Source of the DNA: Paraflavitalea pollutisoli
GTDB lineage: Bacteria > Bacteroidota > Bacteroidia > Chitinophagales > Chitinophagaceae
Direction of reading: 5' to 3'
NCBI RefSeq assembly: GCF_029360705.1
Contig: NZ_JARKMX010000008.1
Location: 558,001-622,000, forward strand
Length of the DNA: 64,000 bases
Shown here: positions 49,976 through 59,463 of the stretch, piece after piece
Position numbering within the stretch: position 1 is the stretch's first letter
Layout of the letters: the number at the start of each line of letters is the position of its first letter
Notes under the pieces: generated by a model
What the model saw: the letters and a program-made list of their open reading frames with translations, nothing else
Database searches by the model: none
Told to the model about the DNA's origin: nothing
Made by a program: the position numbers and the translations under genes

Positions 49976-50542
49976 TCAGCCCCATCCCAGCTGGTCGCTG
50001 CCGGTGGAGGGTATGATCACGAACTTTAAAAAGTCAATGGGCATCGGCTTGGGCGCATCGCGGTTGCCCCAGTCCTCCATCTCGGCCAGCACCGTGATCA
50101 CATAGCGGCCGGCAATTTTTTCTACCTGGTAGCTATAGGTGCGCAGGTCGTAAAAGTCAATGGGAATATTGGCCAATTGGAACACCCCTTTTCCATTGTA
50201 GCTCCTGTCGGTCCCCACTCCATAAATCAACAAAGCGCCATCGTCTATTTTGGTGGTGAGTGAATCGGGCAACCGGAAGGTATTGCCGGTGGCTGTACCC
50301 GATCTCCAGTTGAGCCGGTAAATGGCCTTGGTGGTCGTGCGGGCAGTCTCTACCCAGTTATAGGTTCCAGCGGACGCTGGTGTCAATACGGAAATGATGT
50401 TGGTGGCAATACCGCCACTCCCTGTGCCGGGTGCTCCTGCCGGGCCTTCCGGACCTTCTGGTCCCTGGGGACCGACCAGTCCTTCTTTGGTGCAAGCCAC
50501 CAGGCTGCAGCTGCAAAGCAATAATACGAGGTATCGTTTCAT
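49976..50542 (-). CDS. Collagen-like stalk lipoprotein, second of three
   Basis: The ATG at 50540-50542 gives MKRYLVLLLCSCSLVAC, a lipoprotein signal (Cys17; 188 residues). After TKE come about seven Gly-X-Y triplets (GLVGPQGPEGPEGPAGAPG), then a Gly/Ser hinge and a head domain of about 145 residues (TYNWVETARTTTKAIYRLNW; LPDSLTTKIDDGALLIYGVG; IDFLKFVIIPSTGSDQLGWG). Phrases such as LPDSL...IDDGALLIYG parallel LPDSL...IEKGLAVVYVG in the first paralogue, so the heads are homologous. It is 23 bases from the preceding gene. Known facts end at the signal and triplets; the rest is inference. Confidence 0.78.
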   Translation of the reverse strand: MKRYLVLLLCSCSLVACTKEGLVGPQGPEGPEGPAGAPGTGSGGIATNIISVLTPASAGTYNWVETARTTTKAIYRLNWRSGTATGNTFRLPDSLTTKIDDGALLIYGVGTDRSYNGKGVFQLANIPIDFYDLRTYSYQVEKIAGRYVITVLAEMEDWGNRDAPKPMPIDFLKFVIIPSTGSDQLGWG

Positions 50543-50565
50543 ACAAATAGTATTGGTGGTTTGGA

Positions 50566-51096
50566 TCAATTATTCAGGTTGAGGGTGTAGGTCTTCGCTG
50601 CACTGGCGATCACTACTTTAATCTTCGTTACGGCAATGGGGTCTTTGTCTTCCCCGTTAACCCCTTCTTTGATCTTGGCATAGATACCGAGGTTGAGTCC
50701 TTGAAAAGTGGCTTCGTAGATCTCGTCTTTCGCCGCGCCCCGAACCCAGGGCAGTTGGTACCAATCGTCTTCCGGGCCACCCACGTAAACGACCGCCAGG
50801 CCTTTTTCTATCACGTCCCGTAAACTGTCGGGCAGGTATATATTTCCGCCTTCCAGCCCAAAAACGCCATAACCACCCCATCCATCCGACAATTCCCACT
50901 TTAATTTGTCGGCGGGATCGTTTACAAAGGTGACCACGCTGCTACCGCCTTCTCCCCCACCCGCATTTTCGCCAGGTGGTCCGTCCGGTCCCTGCGGGCC
51001 TTCTGCGCCCATGGGGCCTTCCCGTTCGCAGGCTGCCAGCAGCAACCCCAGGCTGATGAGCAGGATGCCTGCAAACCGTTGTGTGCTTGTTTTCAT
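50566..51096 (-). CDS. Collagen-like stalk lipoprotein, first of three
   Basis: The ATG at 51094-51096 gives a lipoprotein signal ending GLLLAAC (Cys23; 176 residues). Earlier in-frame ATGs would add a Pro/Ser-rich lead copied from the end of the upstream gene in another frame and are rejected. After ERE, about six Gly-X-Y triplets follow (GPMGAEGPQGPDGPPGEN), then a Gly-rich hinge (AGGGEGG) and a head of about 125 residues (LPDSLRDVIEKGLAVVYVGG; DPIAVTKIKVVIASAAKTYT). It starts 37 bases after the fibronectin-III gene. The stalk is too short for a long fibre but enough to form a homotrimer or heterotrimer with its two paralogues. Confidence 0.78.
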   Translation of the reverse strand: MKTSTQRFAGILLISLGLLLAACEREGPMGAEGPQGPDGPPGENAGGGEGGSSVVTFVNDPADKLKWELSDGWGGYGVFGLEGGNIYLPDSLRDVIEKGLAVVYVGGPEDDWYQLPWVRGAAKDEIYEATFQGLNLGIYAKIKEGVNGEDKDPIAVTKIKVVIASAAKTYTLNLNN

Positions 51097-51133
51097 TGTT
51101 CTTGTTTTTATGGTTAATGATGTTGGTTCGTTT

Positions 51134-53110
51134 TCAATACCGGATGGTGGCCTCGTTGCTCCGGTCGCTTTCGGTGTTGTCGCTGGTGATGGCCCGGATG
51201 AAATAGAAATACTGGTGTCCTTTGGTGGCGGCCTTATCGGTGAAGGCATCGCCGGTTACGGTACCGGCCTTTACCGGATCCTGGCCACGTTCGTAACGGT
51301 ACACGGTATATTGTAGTGATTCACTTCCGGCGGGTGCTTCCCAATTCAACTGTATTCCGGTACCTACTTTGTTGGCGACTAACGATGCGGGCGCTGCGGG
51401 TTTATTGCCCGTGATGCTGACCGTTGCCCAGGTAGCGGGTACACTTTGTACACCGAGCAAGGATTGGGTGATCACACTGTAGCGGTACGATACGTTAGGT
51501 TGTACCAGTGTATCTGCAAATTGGTTGCTGCTGCAATAAATAGTGTCGGTGGTGTAGGTGCTTGTCCCTGTTGCCTTTTTACCGCGCAGCAGCTTATAGC
51601 CCGATACATTGGCGTCGTAATTACCTACGGCATCCCAGCCCACATATATACGGCCATCTTCGGCATAAGCGGTTACCCGCATGGGTGGTTTGGGGATGGG
51701 TAGGTTCTTCAACGGCCTGGCCACGGCGGTATCGGAAAAAGAACTTTCCACCTGACTGGTCGAGTAGGCTTTCAGGGCGTAGTTATACATTCGGTCGCCC
51801 CGTAGGCTGCTGTCGGTGTCGGTCCAGGTATACTGTTGTACGGTGTCGAGGGCAGGGATCATGGTGCGGATCAGTTGCAGGGGCTGTCCGCGTTCGGCCC
51901 GGTACAGCCAGAAACCGGTGGTGTTATCGGCGGGATGCTCCCAGGTGAGTACAACACCTTCTTTGTTGCCGGTCGCTTCGAGTTGCCGTGGCGGTGCCGG
52001 TAAGCGGGTATCCATGAAGCTGGCAGCAAAGGAGGTACTGCGTTTGGGTTTGAACTGCGTTTTGTACTCCACTTCAAAGTAGTAGAAATAAGGGGTGGCA
52101 GGCTTCACCTGCTGATCGAGGTAGTTGGTGTCGGTGGCTGAGAGGTCGGCAATGCGCTGAAAGCGGTTGAGTGAATTGGTGCTACGGTACAACGTCAGTG
52201 TCTTGATGAAAGCTGCCTCGGGCAATTGCCAGTTGATGTTGATGCCTTGTGCGGCACTATCTGCCAGGGCTTTTACGCGTTGCGGCATGGGCATTTGCAG
52301 TGGGTCGAGAGAGGCGATGGTGATGGTATCCGACACGGGGGCCGCATTACCCAGCACATCAAAAGCTTTTACAAAGTAGCGGTACAGGTGACCCGCTTTG
52401 GCGGAGGTGTCTTTCACCAGGTATTGTACCGAATCCTTGCCCGGCAGGTAACCTACGATGGCCGGCACTTTGGTAAAGACGCCATTGTCTTCGCTGCGCC
52501 AGGTTTCGATATGGTCGGGCTTATCCTGGAAGGTCGTGCGCCAGTACAACTGCAAATGACGTTGTGGTTTGTTGAAGACGGCCTGCTGGTACAAGGGAGT
52601 CGCCACGGACAAATTGTTGAAACGTACAGGTAAGGACAGTGCTGTATAATTAGTGCCGGTAGCCGTGACGCGGTATTGGTACGATTGGCCGGCCTTTACT
52701 TTTTCATCGAGCCAGATCATGTTGAAGCCAGCCAACACCGGTGTGCTGTAGCCGAGTACCCGCAGGGCAGATAGCGAGCCGGCTGCCTTACCCCGGTGCC
52801 AGATGGAATCGAGGCGCAGGTTGGATAGATCCTGTTGGTAAGGCAACAGGTTATTGGAGGCCAGGGCGCGTTGTTTGAAATCAGCAACGTTGGTAACTGC
52901 CGGTAACGTGGCTATAATCGTATAGTCGTTCTCGTTCGCGGCTTTGCGTTCGATCTTGTAGGCGGTAACAGGACCTTTGACATCGCTGATCACTTCACCG
53001 GTCAATACGAAGATGCCCTTGGCGCCGGGCCGAGCCAAGCCGGCCAGCAAATCCTGGGCTTGTGTCCGGAGGGCGGTGATGATGAGGAAGAAAAGAATGT
53101 ATTGCTTCAT
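51134..53110 (-). CDS. Exported protein with multiple fibronectin-III domains
   Basis: The 658-residue protein has a signal peptide (MKQYILFFLIITALRTQAQ) and then about four to five Fn3 modules. They are recognisable by repeated W-x-x-P/L turns and late YRYxV strands: YQYRVTATGTNYTALSLPV, LYRYFVKAFDVLGNAAPVSD, PYFYYFEVEYKTQFKPKRS, MYNYALKAYSTSQVESSFSD, SYRYSVITQSLLGVQSVPAT and YFYFIRAITSDNTESDRSNE. Fn3 arrays in secreted bacterial proteins act as spacers or binding modules. It lies 24 bases after the giant gene and 37 before the first collagen-like gene, on the same strand. There is no T9SS C-terminal sorting domain that I can see, so it is probably periplasmic or handled by the barrel of this cluster. 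Confidence 0.85.
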   Translation of the reverse strand: MKQYILFFLIITALRTQAQDLLAGLARPGAKGIFVLTGEVISDVKGPVTAYKIERKAANENDYTIIATLPAVTNVADFKQRALASNNLLPYQQDLSNLRLDSIWHRGKAAGSLSALRVLGYSTPVLAGFNMIWLDEKVKAGQSYQYRVTATGTNYTALSLPVRFNNLSVATPLYQQAVFNKPQRHLQLYWRTTFQDKPDHIETWRSEDNGVFTKVPAIVGYLPGKDSVQYLVKDTSAKAGHLYRYFVKAFDVLGNAAPVSDTITIASLDPLQMPMPQRVKALADSAAQGININWQLPEAAFIKTLTLYRSTNSLNRFQRIADLSATDTNYLDQQVKPATPYFYYFEVEYKTQFKPKRSTSFAASFMDTRLPAPPRQLEATGNKEGVVLTWEHPADNTTGFWLYRAERGQPLQLIRTMIPALDTVQQYTWTDTDSSLRGDRMYNYALKAYSTSQVESSFSDTAVARPLKNLPIPKPPMRVTAYAEDGRIYVGWDAVGNYDANVSGYKLLRGKKATGTSTYTTDTIYCSSNQFADTLVQPNVSYRYSVITQSLLGVQSVPATWATVSITGNKPAAPASLVANKVGTGIQLNWEAPAGSESLQYTVYRYERGQDPVKAGTVTGDAFTDKAATKGHQYFYFIRAITSDNTESDRSNEATIRY

Positions 53111-53134
53111 GATCGGGTGGTTATGTAGTGGGTG

Positions 53135-56100
53135 CTATTGTTTTTTACTGTTTGATTGGGGGAACGTGCTGCTGCCGCTGGATACCTCGAGGCGGAAACT
53201 GGAGTCATCCTGCGTGATGGTGCCCACGGCATTGAAGCCTATCGAGCCATAGGCCTCGCTCATCACACAGGCGCCTTCACATTTGCTGGTGCATACCAGG
53301 CCGCCACCGGCGTAAACGCGACCTTCCAGTCGTATATAACCCGTCACGGCCAAATTGTAGTTGCCATTGGTATTGTAGGTGCCATCGGCATCTACCCCCG
53401 CCCGCACGCCTACTTCTACCCCGGCGCAGGCATGGATGGCAGATACGCCGAGCCTGAAATAAGCGTTCACGAATATGCCCATGCCCATATTGTAGGTGGT
53501 GGTAGAGCCGAAGTTGATACCGAGGCGCACATCGCCACCCACTGTCACTTCCAGCGCGGCATCGACGAGCCCCAGGTCGATGTCGAAGTTGGGCACACCG
53601 GGGACTGGTATTTCGGCGCCTGCTTCAAAAAAGAAGCCGTCGAGTTGCTGCAATTGCGTATAGCCACGGGGCATTTCGTTGAGTTGCCGGAAATAATAGC
53701 TGTACTCTTTCAGCATGTCTTCGATGGCTGACTGCCGGTCGCTGGAGAGGTGCTTGTAGTTGCCGAAGAGCAGGAAGGCGCTGCCCCTTACGGAGGGGTT
53801 GCTCATGTCCATCGCACCGCCCGACATAAAGTAGTAACCATAGCGGTCCACTACCAGTTCGGCATCACCACTGATTGCCATGCTGCCTGCCTTGTTGTCG
53901 AAGGAGAGATTGCCCATGAGGCGGTGGTTGGCCATATCATAGCTCATGTTAAGCCCTTCGATGGGCGCCTCCATTTTCTTGAGCTTAACTTTTTGGTTAT
54001 TGACCTGTAAGGCACCCAGTACATCGAAGCGCATGCGCTTGCCATCAGCTGTAAAACCCATGCTTTCGGGCATGTCGCCGGTGATGTACAGGTTGTTCCA
54101 TTGGTTGTTGGTCACCCACATGCGGCCCTCGATGTTGGAGAGGAGGATCGGACTGTTGCCAGAGCCGCCCAGCCGTACCGACTGCTTTTGGGGTGTTTCA
54201 TCCAGTACCAGTTGGGTCTCCTGGCTGGTTTTGGTGAGGGTGAATGCTACATTCTTGAATACATCCGGATTCTCATCGCTCACGCGGCCCTTGATGATCA
54301 TTTGTCCGTTGGTGAAACTGATGGCAGTACTGTTGTTGCCATTGAAGGCCATATCGATTCCCTTCACGCGCACATTGTTCATGGCGAAGGGGCGTAAGGT
54401 CATGTTCGATATCGTATTCGCGCCGGTCTTTTCATAGAGCAGGCCGGTGGCATATACCGGGAAGGCTGGTATGGTGGGATCGAGTTGGCCACTCAGCGTG
54501 AGCAGCGTATTCGACAGGAATACATTCTGCAACGTGAAGTTGGCAATATTGTGCACTTTGTACACCGGCAGGCTGTTGCGCAGGTTCACCACCTGTTCGC
54601 CATTGCTGTAGAACCAGATATCGGTAAAGGGTATGACCGCATTGGCCGCCAGTCCACTCAGGTGCTGACCGCTGATCTCTGCGGCTGCCTGGTCATTGCT
54701 CTGGCTGGTAATGGCCAGGTACCAGGCGGGTGCAGCGAGGGTGGCATCGTAGCCAAAGGTGGCCCCGGTGCGCACGGTGACCGGTATGGCATTCAATAGT
54801 TTTACGTTGTTGGTTTGCAGGGAGCCGGGTGCAATCCAGAACTCCGTAGGATACAGGTCGGCGTTGTTGACCGGCATCTGCATGCCGGCTGCGTTGAGGG
54901 TGCCGTCGAAGCGAACGCCCTGCGCCCCGATGAAGACCCGCTGCCATTGCATGCTGAACGTACCGCCCAGTGCCGTGGTATGGTTGACGGCGCGGTTGAT
55001 GTCGTCCAGTTCGCGGTCTTTGTTGATGCGCACCTTGCCGATGGGCAGGTTGAGGTTGGGCTGGGAAACGTGTTCCAGGTTGGTCTGCAGCCTTGTGTCA
55101 AGTGTAAGGGAGTCTTTGTACAGGCGGGAGGAGCCTTTCGCGGCGATGGCGTTGAACGCGTGCAGACGGTAGGTGAGGTCGTTGCCATTGGCATTGCCCA
55201 CACCGATGCCCTGGCTGGTATTGACCACCGATGGGCCGTTGGCCGTGAATACCGGAAACTGCAGGGCACTGGCACCACTGCCGTTGACGAGGTTAATGGT
55301 TTGCCCGGCATCGAGGCCAATGCTGTTGCTGGTGAAGGAAGTGAGCTCGATCCTTACCCGCCCTTGCGCCACGCCTTGCTGCTGGTTGCCCACACCGTAG
55401 TTGTTGAGCGTAACACCATTGGTATTGTCGTGTAAGGTGGCTTCGTAGAAGTTGAACACGGTAATCGTCTGTTCGTTGATGTCTGTTTGCATGGGCAGCG
55501 TGCGCGGCCGGCAGTAAGGCTTCAGCGAATCATTGCGGATGTTGTCGGCTACCACAAACAGGTCCGAAAATTCGATGGTGCTGAGGCGCTTGCCACTGGC
55601 GGTAGAGCCGCCCATTTTAAAGACGGTATTGGCCGAGTCGCTGATGTTGACGATTCCGGAGATCTTAACCGAGGTGTTTACGGCTGTGTTGACGGCCGAT
55701 CCGGTTTGTCCTGCACCTCCGGCTGCTTGTCCTACACCTCCTTGTCCTAAGCCCGGACGGGCAGGATTTGCTGTGTTTTCGACGAGCTCTGTTACTTCCA
55801 GCGGGAAGCCCAACAGGCGGCTGAGGTCAAGGTTTTCATAGATGCGCAACTTGAAGTTGATGGTCGTGGTGGTGGTCGTGTTGCCGCCGCCGAGGGTATG
55901 GGCATAGACGATCAATCCGTAAGCAGTTTGGGTACTGGATTGCCCTTCGGTGAATTCCAATCCCTGGTGGCCTACTTTGGACGCTGTGAACGTCAGTATC
56001 GTATCCGCTGGCACGCCCTGCAGGGTGTACTCTCCGTTATTGTTGGTGAAGGTTTCGATGAGGGGGGAGGATCCTTTTACGCGTACCCGGGCATTGGCCA

Positions 56101-59100
56101 CCGGCATTTGACCGAAGGTGACTTTGCCTTTTACGATACGTGCCCGCTTAAGCAATACATCTACCCTTTTCCAGGTTTTGCCGGCTGTACTGTTGACCTG
56201 CTTATCGGTTACCACATAGCTGGTTCCATCGGGACCGGTAATGCGGAATTTGAAACTGGTGCCGGCATTGAGGAAGGCGAAGTCCACGCCGCCCCCGTTG
56301 TTCGTCAACTTCTGATAGGGCCCCAGGATGGGCGGCAGGTTGTTGCCTTGCCCGATGATCACATTGGTATTGTTCTGATTGTTGTTGTTATTGTTGTTGC
56401 CGGGTAGTTCAACGGGTGTGTTGGGCATATTGGATTGTGCGCCTTCGTACAACCAGGGGCTTTGCAGGCCGGTATACATCTCTGCGGCATTGCCGTTTTC
56501 CAACAACAATTCTACGCGGGCTTTGTCGAGCCGTTGTGGCGACTGCTGCCCTATGGCTCCTTTGATGTTGAAGTAGATGCGGTGCAGTTTGTATTTGATC
56601 ACAACGGCTTTGGTCAGTTCTTCGTCTGCCGGAACAGATAGGGTGATCGTATCTTTTTCGTACAGGTCATGGTTGGTCGGGTGGATCACGATCTTCCGGT
56701 TGCTGCCCGAGGGTAGCTGGATGGTGACGATGTGCTGGTTGTGGTCGTCGGGGTCCAGGGTGGAACGGTGGGTGATGCCTTCTACGCCTGTTGCAGGATC
56801 GTAATAGTGTACATCGGCAGCGGCCTTGGTGCCTTTTTCGTTTTTCAGGGTGAGGGTCACAGTGCCTTTGGGTTCCAGCCAGAGGGTGCCGGCATTGAAG
56901 GCCATACCTGTTTTCAGGATGCCTACATCGCCGCCTTCATTGCCATTCCAGGTGGTGAGGTAGTTGATGGCCTTGTAGGCGCTTTTGAAGCCGCGTTTAT
57001 CTACCTGCAGTATGTAATAGTAGCCAATGCTGTTGTTGAAGTAACCTTCGTAAGGCAGTAGTTCTTCGTTGACCCGTCCGTCGACGCCGGTCACGTCGGT
57101 ACGTTCCATTACCATGGGCGTGCCCTTGTGCTCCAGCCCTGCCTTGAGGAGTGTGAAGCCCGCCTCCTGCCCTTCATTCACCAGCAGCCCCCAGCGACCG
57201 TTGGCTGCTATTTGCCGGGCATTGAGCATGGCTGCGCGGCTGAGTTTCCACAGGTACCAGCGCGCTTCGGGTTGGTTGGCGCCGAGGTCATCGGTATTGC
57301 CGGCTGCCCGGTTTTTTACCTGGGCGTACACGCGCGGTTTCTGTTTATAAGTGCCTTGTATATGGTAATATTCTACCCACGAACCCAGTCGGCCGGGTAC
57401 GGAATATTGCTGTGTATTGAGCATACCCAGGCAGTTGCCTTCGGCACAGTCGCTGTTGATGTAGTGGCCGCCATTGGTGAGGCAACTGCTGCCTGCCTGC
57501 CATTGTGCTTTGGTGCCGTAGGCCAGGCGGTAATCATAATGCCCGATCGCCTGATCGGTCTGGTTGGGATTGGCAATACGGCTGATGATATAGTATGGCG
57601 TTTTATAGTCTGTACAAGCTTCCAGTACCAGGTGCTCGATCACGGCTTCGCCATTGGCATTGGAGATGCCTCTGCCGATCACTTCGTAGTCAAATGATCC
57701 CTCCCAGTGGATGGTATTGTCGCTGAAAATACCGGGACTGCCTTCGTCTTTGGGTATCATGCTTTTGCGGGCCGTACGCCGGCATACCATCACTTCCATG
57801 CCTTCTTTTACCAGGCTATGGTCATCTGCCTCTGCTACCAGTACGCGCAATCGGAATGTTTTGACCTGGGCGTACAGGGTGCCCATATCCTTGCTGGACG
57901 GAATACCATACAGGTATTGAATGGGGTTGGCATAATAAGAAGATCCCTGTGCAGCGAGCCTGACCATCAGCACCGTCTGGTGCCCACCGGAGATACTCCA
58001 GCCACCGGCATCGCCCCCACTGTTGTACTCGACCGGCGTATTCTTGATGGCGAAACTGATATCGTCTATGTCTGGTACGTTGAAGGTAAAGCTGCCATCG
58101 GCTGTCGTCGTTGCGGTGGCCAGTACGGTATTGCCAGGTAGTATATTCCCTTCGATCAAAGTGGGAGCACTGCCGGATGGCTGTGGGTTGATGAAGCGGG
58201 TCGCTTTGATGAGTTGCACCGTCATGCCGGCCAGTGGGCTGTTTTGGTAGCCGGAAAAACCACTCGTATTGCCAATAACGGAGAGGCCCTGCGCAACACC
58301 AATGTTCATACCGTTTACGGTACTGTTATTTTGGTTGTTTTGATTGCCCTGGCTGTTTTGTCCGCCCTGGTTTTGACCATTGGCGGCAACTGTGTTGCCG
58401 AAATTGTTTCTGTTGGAGGCGTAGCCACCCATCAGCCAGTAATAGCGCAGTTTGCCTTTCAGTTGGGTGTTGTTGAAGGTAGGGCCGGTGTATTCGCTGA
58501 TGGGTATATCGTTGACAGCCCCCTGGATAGCGGTACCTAACTGGAAGGTGACGATCTCGCTCCGGCCGAGGTTGTTGAGCAATACTTTCTCATTGCGGTC
58601 GCGGGCGATCACCTGCATGGCGTAGGTCTGCCCCTTTTCAAAAGGCAGGTCGAAGGGTTGGGTCACATAACTCTGTCCCAAGGCTTTTCGTTTGTTCACA
58701 ACCGGGTTACCGGCGCCGAAGTCGCGGGCGGCAGCAATGGCATCGTTGGGATTTTGTCCGGGTTGCACCTTTACCACGATCTGGTCGTATTCGATCAGTG
58801 AGCCCGCGAGGTTGCCCAATGGCGGCGTCCAGCTGAAGTTGAGGTTGTTCTGTTCTGCCGGGTAAGTATGGTTGTTTTGTGGATAGGTAATAACGGGAGG
58901 ATCGAGGCGGCTGAGGTTGAAATGGAAGCAACCGACGGAGGGATCCGATACCAGCTTACCCGTACGGTATTCGTAAGCGTTGATACAAACCTGGTAATTG
59001 CCTTCGGGCAACAGGCCCGTCTGGATGATATTGGCCAGCATGGCATCGTTGGCGTTGGTGGCGATGTTGTTTTGGTCGAAGAAGCGCATCAGGTCGGGGT

Positions 59101-59425
59101 TGGCCGTGAGCACTGTGGTGGCGCCGGGCCCCAGGCTGATGGGCATGGATGGCATAAAGTCTTTGTTGGTGCGGATGTACACGCCGCGGGATTCGTTGCT
59201 GATGCTGCCGCCCAGTTTGATGTCGACTGCCGTGCGGGAGGTATTCGTCAGTACGATCACCGCTTTATTCTCCAGGTGGTAATAGTCTTTGATATAAGCC
59301 GAATAAGGCGCGCGCAGGGTAAACGAAATGTTTACCTGTGCAGCAGCCGTGATGGAAGCAAAGGCCAGCAGGATGAGCAGGGTTCGCATCCCGTATTGTT
59401 TGGCAGTAAGTGGTATATTTTTCAT
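53135..59425 (-). CDS. Giant exported multi-domain protein, 2096 residues
   Basis: Begins MKNIPLTAKQYGMRTLLILL with a signal ending AAAQ; an ATG 12 bases earlier is possible. Order of parts: an N-terminal beta-sandwich (about 30-300) with LPEGNYQVCINAYEYRTGKL and WTPPLG; an Asn/Gln/Gly-rich linker (347-369); carboxypeptidase-regulatory-like modules; a poly-Asn linker (about 1007-1027); another regulatory-like domain (KGKVTFGQMPVANARVRVKG, about 1093-1112); a Gly/Ala linker (about 1222-1245); long beta-rich repeats (1250-1900); and a C-terminal region with a Cys cluster (CTSKCEGACV, about 2045-2054) and EAGAEIPVPGVPNFDIDLGL. The N-terminus may be of the TANFOR type, from memory and unchecked. 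I infer a surface or periplasm-spanning scaffold. It lies between the barrel and Fn3 genes, 26 and 24 bases apart. Confidence 0.8.
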   Translation of the reverse strand: MKNIPLTAKQYGMRTLLILLAFASITAAAQVNISFTLRAPYSAYIKDYYHLENKAVIVLTNTSRTAVDIKLGGSISNESRGVYIRTNKDFMPSMPISLGPGATTVLTANPDLMRFFDQNNIATNANDAMLANIIQTGLLPEGNYQVCINAYEYRTGKLVSDPSVGCFHFNLSRLDPPVITYPQNNHTYPAEQNNLNFSWTPPLGNLAGSLIEYDQIVVKVQPGQNPNDAIAAARDFGAGNPVVNKRKALGQSYVTQPFDLPFEKGQTYAMQVIARDRNEKVLLNNLGRSEIVTFQLGTAIQGAVNDIPISEYTGPTFNNTQLKGKLRYYWLMGGYASNRNNFGNTVAANGQNQGGQNSQGNQNNQNNSTVNGMNIGVAQGLSVIGNTSGFSGYQNSPLAGMTVQLIKATRFINPQPSGSAPTLIEGNILPGNTVLATATTTADGSFTFNVPDIDDISFAIKNTPVEYNSGGDAGGWSISGGHQTVLMVRLAAQGSSYYANPIQYLYGIPSSKDMGTLYAQVKTFRLRVLVAEADDHSLVKEGMEVMVCRRTARKSMIPKDEGSPGIFSDNTIHWEGSFDYEVIGRGISNANGEAVIEHLVLEACTDYKTPYYIISRIANPNQTDQAIGHYDYRLAYGTKAQWQAGSSCLTNGGHYINSDCAEGNCLGMLNTQQYSVPGRLGSWVEYYHIQGTYKQKPRVYAQVKNRAAGNTDDLGANQPEARWYLWKLSRAAMLNARQIAANGRWGLLVNEGQEAGFTLLKAGLEHKGTPMVMERTDVTGVDGRVNEELLPYEGYFNNSIGYYYILQVDKRGFKSAYKAINYLTTWNGNEGGDVGILKTGMAFNAGTLWLEPKGTVTLTLKNEKGTKAAADVHYYDPATGVEGITHRSTLDPDDHNQHIVTIQLPSGSNRKIVIHPTNHDLYEKDTITLSVPADEELTKAVVIKYKLHRIYFNIKGAIGQQSPQRLDKARVELLLENGNAAEMYTGLQSPWLYEGAQSNMPNTPVELPGNNNNNNNQNNTNVIIGQGNNLPPILGPYQKLTNNGGGVDFAFLNAGTSFKFRITGPDGTSYVVTDKQVNSTAGKTWKRVDVLLKRARIVKGKVTFGQMPVANARVRVKGSSPLIETFTNNNGEYTLQGVPADTILTFTASKVGHQGLEFTEGQSSTQTAYGLIVYAHTLGGGNTTTTTTINFKLRIYENLDLSRLLGFPLEVTELVENTANPARPGLGQGGVGQAAGGAGQTGSAVNTAVNTSVKISGIVNISDSANTVFKMGGSTASGKRLSTIEFSDLFVVADNIRNDSLKPYCRPRTLPMQTDINEQTITVFNFYEATLHDNTNGVTLNNYGVGNQQQGVAQGRVRIELTSFTSNSIGLDAGQTINLVNGSGASALQFPVFTANGPSVVNTSQGIGVGNANGNDLTYRLHAFNAIAAKGSSRLYKDSLTLDTRLQTNLEHVSQPNLNLPIGKVRINKDRELDDINRAVNHTTALGGTFSMQWQRVFIGAQGVRFDGTLNAAGMQMPVNNADLYPTEFWIAPGSLQTNNVKLLNAIPVTVRTGATFGYDATLAAPAWYLAITSQSNDQAAAEISGQHLSGLAANAVIPFTDIWFYSNGEQVVNLRNSLPVYKVHNIANFTLQNVFLSNTLLTLSGQLDPTIPAFPVYATGLLYEKTGANTISNMTLRPFAMNNVRVKGIDMAFNGNNSTAISFTNGQMIIKGRVSDENPDVFKNVAFTLTKTSQETQLVLDETPQKQSVRLGGSGNSPILLSNIEGRMWVTNNQWNNLYITGDMPESMGFTADGKRMRFDVLGALQVNNQKVKLKKMEAPIEGLNMSYDMANHRLMGNLSFDNKAGSMAISGDAELVVDRYGYYFMSGGAMDMSNPSVRGSAFLLFGNYKHLSSDRQSAIEDMLKEYSYYFRQLNEMPRGYTQLQQLDGFFFEAGAEIPVPGVPNFDIDLGLVDAALEVTVGGDVRLGINFGSTTTYNMGMGIFVNAYFRLGVSAIHACAGVEVGVRAGVDADGTYNTNGNYNLAVTGYIRLEGRVYAGGGLVCTSKCEGACVMSEAYGSIGFNAVGTITQDDSSFRLEVSSGSSTFPQSNSKKQ

Positions 59426-59463
59426 GTGTGCTGTCACTAAAGGTTATTGATGGAGGGTGGCGG

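Noticed and set aside
56338-56406. Poly-Asn-coding repeat as a CRISPR or satellite array
   Set aside because: It is an in-frame low-complexity codon run within the giant gene without spacers or regular repeat length beyond the codon.
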